A DNA stretch of 64,000 bases, from the NCBI RefSeq assembly GCF_000143535.2, contig NC_037320.1, forward strand, positions 496,001 to 560,000, read 5' to 3'. Below are positions 56,726 to 64,000 of this stretch, piece after piece. The DNA comes from Botrytis cinerea B05.10. Its lineage: Eukaryota > Ascomycota > Leotiomycetes > Helotiales > Sclerotiniaceae. The notes under the pieces are model-generated. The model was not told the origin of the DNA, did not search any database, and saw only the letters and a program-made list of their open reading frames with translations. The position numbers and the translations under genes were made by a program. The first letter of the stretch is position 1. Every line of letters begins with the position of its first letter.

Positions 56726-58741
56726 GGTATAGGATTTGTATACGTTCGAACGTAATCTCTCCACCGTCCATCATATTGGAGTAATATCTTCTCCCATCCC
56801 ATCATTTCATTTCCCACAACGTGATATAAAATTGAGTCTCTTTCCAATCTCAACCCCTCCAGTCCCGACTTCCCATTCATCAAGAAACTCCAATCTCCCA
56901 ACCCTGACACAATCTATCTTTCGCCTTTCCTTAGGTAATCTAAGAATTTGCAAGTTCGAATAGGCGAAGAGCCACCAAACCGCAGGATACCTAGATAGAA
57001 CCCAAGACCGTAACGTAAATAGGAGCATGAATTTCTACTACACATCGATATAATAAGCCGATACATCATACCCGATGCTCTCTCCCTGAACATATCAGTA
57101 TCTAATCATCGTGTTTATATGCAATAGCAAACACATAATCTCATCCAACCCTCAGCTTTCAACACCCCCCCCAAAAATCAAGAGGCCAACAGTTATTAGT
57201 CCCACGATAGAATACTCGGTCGCAAATGACGAGTGAGTATGCGAGAAGAAATCTCCCACGACAATGTAATGAATATAGTCGTGATGTGCTTTCTCCTTAT
57301 TACTGCCTCTCCCATGCACCGTTCCACCACTCCAAAACCTCTCATGTAGTTACGTATCCGCCTACAAATAAATAAACCTTCACCTTTTATATAACGTCAA
57401 TTTCAATCTCAATCTAATTCCTCTACTTTCTCCTCCCCTCTCTTCCATACTTCGAAATTTATAGTTAATTAGATAGTTAGTCAAATCACTTGCAATACAC
57501 CCACTTCACTCAGTCACTCTCGCCCTCACACACTTCAAATCCAAACCTCACACAATCCAATCACAAAACGTCACAAAGCACCAAAACCCATTTCTTTTTT
57601 TATATTCATATTCATATTGATATTTATTTTTGTATTTCATAATCGATGACACCGATAACCGGTATCAACACAACTTCCCCCCCTTCCCTCACACAAGTGT
57701 TCATTCCACTCCACTCCACTCCATTCAATCTCCCCTCCCCATCCCAAACAGACAAGCTGATGCTCATGCTCATGTTCATATACATACACAACTTGTTTAA
57801 CCTGGTATCATTGCCATTTGCCACGAGCGAGCAGGGTACAAAAAGTCCCTCTTTAAACAAAAACACCCCAAGAAACAAATGAAAACTGAATCAAAAAAAA
57901 GACCTCAACACCTTTATATCATATTTTTCCCTAATCCCCAGGCCAATCCATTCCATAAAATTTCCCTTTCCCATTCCCAATCCAGATCATCCAGCCTTGG
58001 TATAAAAATTTCTCTCTTGATTCTCCTTCCCGCCCACATCAAACAATTCACATAATTACTTCCATTCCGTCAACTCATCATCCAAGATGGATCGATCCAA
58101 ATCAATCCACCAAATTAGAGTATTCATCTCCATCCCTCCAAGCCATGTAAACCCCCCCAAAAAAAAACAAAAAAAAACATTGTGACCCCGTATCATCATG
58201 GTATATACTGAGAGAAAAAAAAAGAACCTTTGTAAAAGAAATCCCTCCCACACACAGCCTCTAAAGAAAAAAGTTATATACTTGAAGGGAAAAAGTCAAG
58301 TAACTTTTGCATCACCATTTCATCCATCACCCACCCCGAATTACCCGATGATTATTGCAAGAATCGGAGAGGTATGTAGCCCGAGACCATCCGAAAAAAA
58401 AATGGTACCACCCACGGCATACAAATTAACCGACGGGGAAAAAACGCTAAACCGAAAACCAAATGCAGTTTCAACTGCATTCAATGTATATTTGCCGCTT
58501 TCTTCCCTTTCATCCAATGACAATAACTTTGAAGTGAAGAACTGCCAAAAGAATCGAGATACGATGAGATGTGGAGAAGCGTGCCATGCAGTATTCCAAA
58601 AACGTAATATAACCTGCATATGCGGAAAGGATATATTGGTGCGGGGGAGAAAATCGGTGATCCAAACGCAAAGTTATGGTTCTGTACAACTTTGGTTTGT
58701 TCTGAACATTTCATAACTGAAAAGGTATCAAGGATTACCAA
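56726..58741. other. Long gene-poor region 3' of the zinc-finger gene
   Basis: About 2 kb of C/A-rich, low-complexity sequence with many short homopolymers. No protein-like frame found. The part nearest 58741 is the 3' UTR of the C2H2 gene. Confidence 0.45.
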
Positions 58742-59800
58742 TTAATACATGTTTCCCGATGCCGCTTGAGCCAATATATCCAGACTACTGGGACTCTTGG
58801 GTCTGGTAGGTAGACTTTGGAAATCTGTTTGGGTGGGCGAAGGACCCGAGCCCATTGAAGGGTAAAAGTCTTGTTGGGGTTGGAATTGTTGCTGATCCTT
58901 CAAATCGAATGGAGGGATATCGGATGTCAAGATTCGAGATAGCATCTTAGGTCTTGGAGATTGCAAGTTGTTGATTGAAGGCGAAGCTTTCTTTTGTACT
59001 CTGGCAGGCATGGTGAGTGTTGACTTGCCATTCATTCTACCGCTCGACGATGCGCTACTCGATGCAGATCTAGGCTTGTCCTTGTAATGAGTATCAAGAT
59101 GTTGCTTCATGTTGTCCGCTCGGGTAAATTTCTTCATACATCCAGTATATGTGCAGCACACCATTTTTTCGGCGGTATGAATCTTAGCATGCCGAGATGC
59201 ATGACCGGAGGTGGTGAAGGTTTTGTTGCAGTTGTGGAGTTCCTTGTATCGACACGAGTAACGTTTTCCAGGTCCACGTTCGGCAACTCCTGGGTAAGAA
59301 TCTTCGTGATAATATTGTTCTTCGGGATATTGTGGTGCGTTTGTTGATTGATAGGATTTTTGAGTGGAATGTGTAGAGTAAGGACGGTATTCGTCCATGG
59401 AATTACGCTCGTAAAATGGATTTTCCTTTCCATATTGCTCGGTGAAAGAATGATTTCTCCCATGAGCGTGTGGTGTAAAGGTGGGTGTAATTGGTGATCG
59501 GGCTTCATATGAATCGTAAGAATCGGAACGTAATAAACTGGGTACCGATGTAAGACTGGCAATTGATGCATTGGAATTCGTTCGGACCATGTGTGGAGAG
59601 CTTGGTGGGTAAGATTTTTGGGAGAATCTTTGCGATCCATACGAATCGTACGAAGGTTGTCTGAATGGCAATTGTGGTAATTGTGACAGTGGTTGTGATA
59701 CAGGAGAGGGAGACATCTCCGTCGTGGAGGAATTTAATAGGGAAACTTCGCGACCCGAGGAATCTCTGCCCTTCATACTAGGTCTTCTTGACAGAGACAT
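58742..59800 (-). CDS. C2H2 zinc-finger transcription factor, Nrg1-like
   Basis: An intron-less gene of 352 residues. The N-terminal half is disordered and Ser/Pro/Tyr/Gln-rich (SYDSYGSQRFSQKSYPPSSP; RTNSNASIASLTSVPSLL). Two C2H2 fingers lie at about 183-208 (C-x7-C-x12-H-x3-H, ending FTTSGHASRHAKIH) and 215-238 (C-x4-C-x12-H-x3-H, KKFTRADNMKQHLDTH). The pair, with FTTSGH and a R-x-D-N in the second finger, resembles yeast Nrg1/Nrg2-type repressors. The tail is basic, then Gln/Pro-rich. It is probably a nuclear DNA-binding regulator; target genes unknown. It stands alone between 2-kb and 4-kb gene-poor flanks. Confidence 0.88.
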   Translation of the reverse strand: MSLSRRPSMKGRDSSGREVSLLNSSTTEMSPSPVSQPLSQLPQLPFRQPSYDSYGSQRFSQKSYPPSSPHMVRTNSNASIASLTSVPSLLRSDSYDSYEARSPITPTFTPHAHGRNHSFTEQYGKENPFYERNSMDEYRPYSTHSTQKSYQSTNAPQYPEEQYYHEDSYPGVAERGPGKRYSCRYKELHNCNKTFTTSGHASRHAKIHTAEKMVCCTYTGCMKKFTRADNMKQHLDTHYKDKPRSASSSASSSGRMNGKSTLTMPARVQKKASPSINNLQSPRPKMLSRILTSDIPPFDLKDQQQFQPQQDFYPSMGSGPSPTQTDFQSLPTRPKSPSSLDILAQAASGNMY

Positions 59801-62800
59801 GGTGATTGATGTGGTTGAGTGTGGATTGGATTGGGAATTCGTGTTAGTTATGAGACGAATTACAGAAATTCTACTATTTATTAGAGAAGATCAAAGATTG
59901 AAGCTACTTTTATTGAACGCTGATATTCGAACTGGAAGTAGACAATCCCGAGCACATGTGAAAGTGGGAGGTAAGAGGATATCGATGATGGGTGTTCTCA
60001 ATTACAAGCATGTAATATGATTGATGGATTGATGGGTTGATTGATTGACGAGTAGAGATATAGGATCGAGGAATTATATCTGTTTCGAAAGATGTTGATT
60101 GAAGAACTCTCCAATAGTGTGAGGAGAAGAAGTCTTATGAAGGGGTGGATAGATAGATAGATAGATAGATAGAGGGTGAAGTAGCGTAGCGAGGTAGCGA
60201 CTATCAGCGACAATGGAACGGGAGCGTCGACAAGTACGACCGACAGGAGGTGATGAAAAGTCGAAATAATCTTCTGGCGGTAGATGGGTAGGATAGGTGT
60301 TGATCAAAAGTATATCTCTCTGGATCGCACGGAAAGAGGTGAAGAGATCTTTCGACGACTTCTAGTTCTGTGGTGTGAATGTTCGTTGGGACACGAAAGA
60401 GATACGTGAATTTCGCAGATATATATTTTCGGAATATAAAGAGGTGAAGGAGGGGGATGATGGTTGGGTCATTGATAAGATGGGATTCTTAAGAAAGATA
60501 TGGGATTTGGCTTTAGGACGTATTACACATGGGTCCCTTTCCTTAGAGTCAAAGGTGCCTGAGCAGTAAAATATAAATTCTTTTTTATTTTTTTTGGCTT
60601 TAGTTGCTTTTGATTTTATTTTAAATTTTAATGTGGGTAGGTGGGAGTGGAAACTGGGATTAAAAGACCACTAGGGATGACTAGGGATGAAGACTGCGAG
60701 TGTGTAATGAAGGGTCAAATCAAAAAGGGTTCAAGGAAGGGGAAGGGTTCAAAGACCAAAAATCAGAAAAATGTTGGAAATATTGGTGGGGCGGGCAAAT
60801 GGGCAAGTGGGAATCTGGTGAATATCCCCAAAGCATACAAGGGGAAAGGGAGGGATTGAGTTTTGGGTAAGTGTGCGTCTGCGTATGTGGTATTGTATGA
60901 TATTGTATGATATTGTGATCTTGTGTGTTCTGGCATAGTGCGGTATGTGATATACGACGGGAGTTTGCTGAATACCGGCTCGATACCCAATCGATCCCTG
61001 GGTCCTCCATAATCCTCACCATATCCAAGTCCAAGTGTCGTGCACACTGTCCCAAGTCCAGTATCGTGTGTGCCGTATATTATCTGGCGACCGGGGTACT
61101 GGCAAAAGAAGAGTATACGGTACATATATGCCAATCTTTCCCCAAGCCGGCGGGTGAAGAATGCCAACCCGGCTGCTTTGGGTCTAATCACACATGAGAT
61201 AGGCAGGTAAGTTCGATGAGTTGGATCTAAGCCCGATAGCCACTGCGATGCATCGGAAACCCTATTGTGGATGGGGGATGGGGGATGTAAGATACAGTAT
61301 CGACTTTCAACCTGAGCCGTCAAACGAAGCCATCCAAACGCACCATGGTGCATGTTCTCCTGTACGAGTATATGGCGTTGGATGCACCAGAAGGAAGCTG
61401 CATGCTTTTCATTTTCCCATGCTACACATCACGATCCATTTACCCAGGCACTCAGTCACTCAGTCACTCAATCAGCCTTTGAGCACCCGGGCAGGCACAG
61501 ACTGGCAGACTGGCTGGACGGAAGAAGTATATGGCAATCAAGCCGTCTAAATCCCGACCGACGATATTTTAATCCGAGCTACGGAGCTACTGAGCTACTT
61601 TGCCATCCATCTAGTCATCGTTGCAAATCATGCTAATCGAACTAGATGCGTTTGACACATCGTAACCACTGCTTTCCTTACACCTTTGCAACTCGATCCT
61701 CAACCTAAAACCTCTGCCCTTCTCTTCTCTTCTCCTCTCTTCCCAGTTCCAACTTTTCATCACCCATCCATCCACCCACCCAATCCCCAAACAGCTAAAC
61801 GCACCACCCACCGAAACGAAAATTTAAATCCCAAGCACTTTTTTTAATCTTTTTGGTTCACAACACACACAATATACCACTCATTCCCTCACTACTTAGG
61901 TACACTATAATTCATTGGTCTCGTGCGCTCTCTCATCACAACACATTTAAACTCTCATCTAAGATCTCCCAAGTCAATAGTAGGAAAACTTAACTTTTGA
62001 ACACAGTAGCCACAATCATAGTCACAATGATAATAAAAATCTTCCTTAGCAATATGCATCTAGTCTCTAGTCCATACAGTCCTCCCCGTTCAGCAAAAAA
62101 ACAGCAAAAAACCGGGGTCGTATCCCAATTACAATGCCGAAATATCCACCACATCACATCACATCTTCTCCCCGAGATAGAAGGGCAATGTCCCACTCCA
62201 CTTTGTTCCTCAAACATTGCGTCTGCGTCACACAAAGCACATGGTGCACAGCATCATGTTTTCTTCTTCCCCATCCGCGAAAGCATAATGCTTAGATTCA
62301 TCGTATCTGAAGATCTGTCGATATATACATTTGATGTTTGGGTCTTCTCACGGCGTTTTGATAATACCTTACTTCGAATACCTAGGCACGCATACACACA
62401 CGTATATGTCGCGATACTTTCATCACGACGCGCAATGGACGCTCTTCACGAGCGTCAGAAAGGATTAAGAAATAAGCCATAAAGAATGAAGTCATCGTGT
62501 TTCAGCGTACTGTCCCCGTCATAGATACATAATCCCATGGATGATGGCAAACCGAGGGATAAAAATAAGATATTTTGGCCTCGGAGAACCGACTAGTTGA
62601 CTAATGAACTAATTGCCTCCCCACCCATCCATCCCTCCATCCATTCATCGACCAGAACAGATCTCTAGCACCGCCAACTTCTTCCCAAACCAGACCAGAC
62701 TATCGGAAAGCGAATGATAATCAGAAGAATAAGAAGAATAATAAAAATCAAAAAGTCCATTAAGCAAGCCAACGTATTCGTATTATCTATCCACCAAGCA

Positions 62801-64000
62801 AGCAACCCAATCACACCACCCAGAACTACCTAGTTCGAACCCCCGCGCGCGCGGCGAGAAACTTTCCCATCTCAAATGCTTCGCTCGTCCATAGGTAATT
62901 GGCGGACTGGGGATGCGATATCTAAACTTTCCCACTACACCCCTCGCAGAGCATTTCGCAAAGATCCCACACGCTGACAAGGTCGATCTCCGTATTTCTC
63001 TCAGCCAGACCCCTAGATCTACGTCGCCAACCTACCGGTACACCATCCACCCCTAGGGAGACACGGTAGGTAGGTAGGTACCTAAGTAAGTCGGTCGGTG
63101 AAAATTTCTTTTCTCGCTCGCTCTCATGTATGTTCCTTCCTTTCTTCCTTTTCACCTGCTTCTACGATATCTTCTGCGCCTTCTGCGCCTTCGACGCCCC
63201 ACTCCTCTTCCGTCGTCTTGCTGATCCGTGGTCTTTGCTTGCATTTGATTCGACATGCGTCCTCTCTCTCTCGCACCAATATCTCAGAAAGAGTTCTCTC
63301 TTCCTCCCTGGCTTCCTGGAACCGGGGACAAATGGTACGGTACGTCCTCACTCCTGTTCCCGATTGTCTATCAGATATCATATTTTTTTTCACTGGTGTC
63401 TGTCTCGTTTTCGTACAACCCTACTGCTTCATTCGCCTACATTCGATCTGTATGTACGACCTACGGCTATCTATCCATCTATCTACCCATCTATCTACCC
63501 ATCTATCTACCCATCTATCCATCAGTCAAGATTATCTTCTCATCTCTTTTCCCGTCCCTTCCCTTTCTTCACTTACCCCTTATCCAAATTCCTCCGTGCG
63601 AGCGTACTATTCACGCTCTTAGCCCATTTCCTTTAGAGGGAAAAAAGACGGCAATCTGCATCCGTTTACCTACATATGCATACAGAACTCACCCTCTTTA
63701 CCGTGGGCGGTCGCCAGCGAGCGGAGATATCTCCTTCGTCGCATCGTATTCAGTGCGACCTGTACTGCACAGGCTGGATGAAACTGTGAGGTTGGAAAAT
63801 ATCGGTTTGTGCAATGCTTTTGTTACACAGTATTTCCTTCTTCTTTTTGCCTCTCGTGACTCCGAGGATGCAGATGCCATGCGATGCTATGCTATGCTAT
63901 GTTCTGCTTTCATTGCTTAATATTTGAGTGTGATATAGTTGATATCGGGTTGGATTTATCAGCAGCCTCGACTCCTCTTTTGGGGAGGTTTGGTTCTTAG
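59801..64000. other. Long gene-poor region 5' of the zinc-finger gene
   Basis: About 4.2 kb without a supportable gene. Contents: a (GATA)n run at 60149-60172, a short GATATTGTAT-type repeat near 60895-60917, and pyrimidine-rich tracts at 61700-61790. A (TATCTACCCATC)n tract lies at 63470-63520. A possible first exon reading MRPLSLAPISQKEFSLPPWL starts at 63255 and ends at a GTACGT donor near 63340, so a plus-strand gene might begin here and leave the window. I could not find its next exon. Confidence 0.4.

Noticed and set aside
63098..63920. Overlapping open frames of 170-220 codons near the right edge
   Set aside because: All three frames are open at once across pyrimidine-rich and (TATC)n-like sequence, so openness reflects composition. 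Only a possible first exon at 63255 is kept as a note.

Overview
This is nuclear DNA of a filamentous ascomycete. Most genes are split by introns of about 50-120 bp with GTRNGT donors and YAG acceptors. Intergenic regions are AT-leaning and rich in simple repeats. The conserved genes (RAD51, Nup120-type nucleoporin, VPS26, LSM8, PUF6, GIR2-like, ACL4-like, phosphoketolase plus acetate kinase) are of filamentous-fungal type. I favour a Leotiomycete of the Botrytis/Sclerotinia kind, but that placement is inference from general appearance.

Region 1 (about 0.4-13 kb) is accessory. It holds at least nine small genes and gene remnants, all on the minus strand, encoding short intracellular helical or coiled-coil proteins of about 80-240 residues. 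Most share one plan: a first exon of 11-24 codons, a phase-0 intron, then one long helical exon. Three neighbours also share an N-terminal sequence motif. Two copies are visibly broken, and orphan exon-like pieces lie between genes. I recognise no known family here; this is the most unusual part of the window.

Region 2 (about 13-25 kb) begins with a doubtful membrane-protein gene. It then holds a histidine-phosphatase (phosphoglycerate-mutase-like) gene, an auxin-efflux-carrier-type transporter, PUF6 and a GIR2-like gene sharing a 200-bp divergent promoter, an ACL4-like ribosomal-protein chaperone, and a four-exon conserved-looking gene of unknown function. Between 25.4 and 27.1 kb is protein-like sequence with broken frames.

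Region 3 (27-53 kb) is mostly housekeeping: a single-pass membrane protein, RAD51, Nup120/Nup160, VPS26 with an upstream ORF that ends 1 nt before its ATG, LSM8 divergent from that pair, a nucleoside hydrolase, a lysine-rich membrane-anchored protein, two genes of unknown function, and a divergent acetate kinase/phosphoketolase pair. That pair forms a route from sugar phosphates through acetyl phosphate to acetate.

Region 4 (53.7-64 kb) is gene-poor. It contains the relic of a superfamily-1 (UPF1/DNA2-like) helicase with three in-frame stops, two frameshifts and altered Walker A and B motifs. Next to it is a 26-nt poly(A) tract with a hairpin that looks like a retroposon end. One Nrg1-like C2H2 zinc-finger gene stands alone between long low-complexity flanks. 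No tRNA, rRNA or CRISPR array was recognised.
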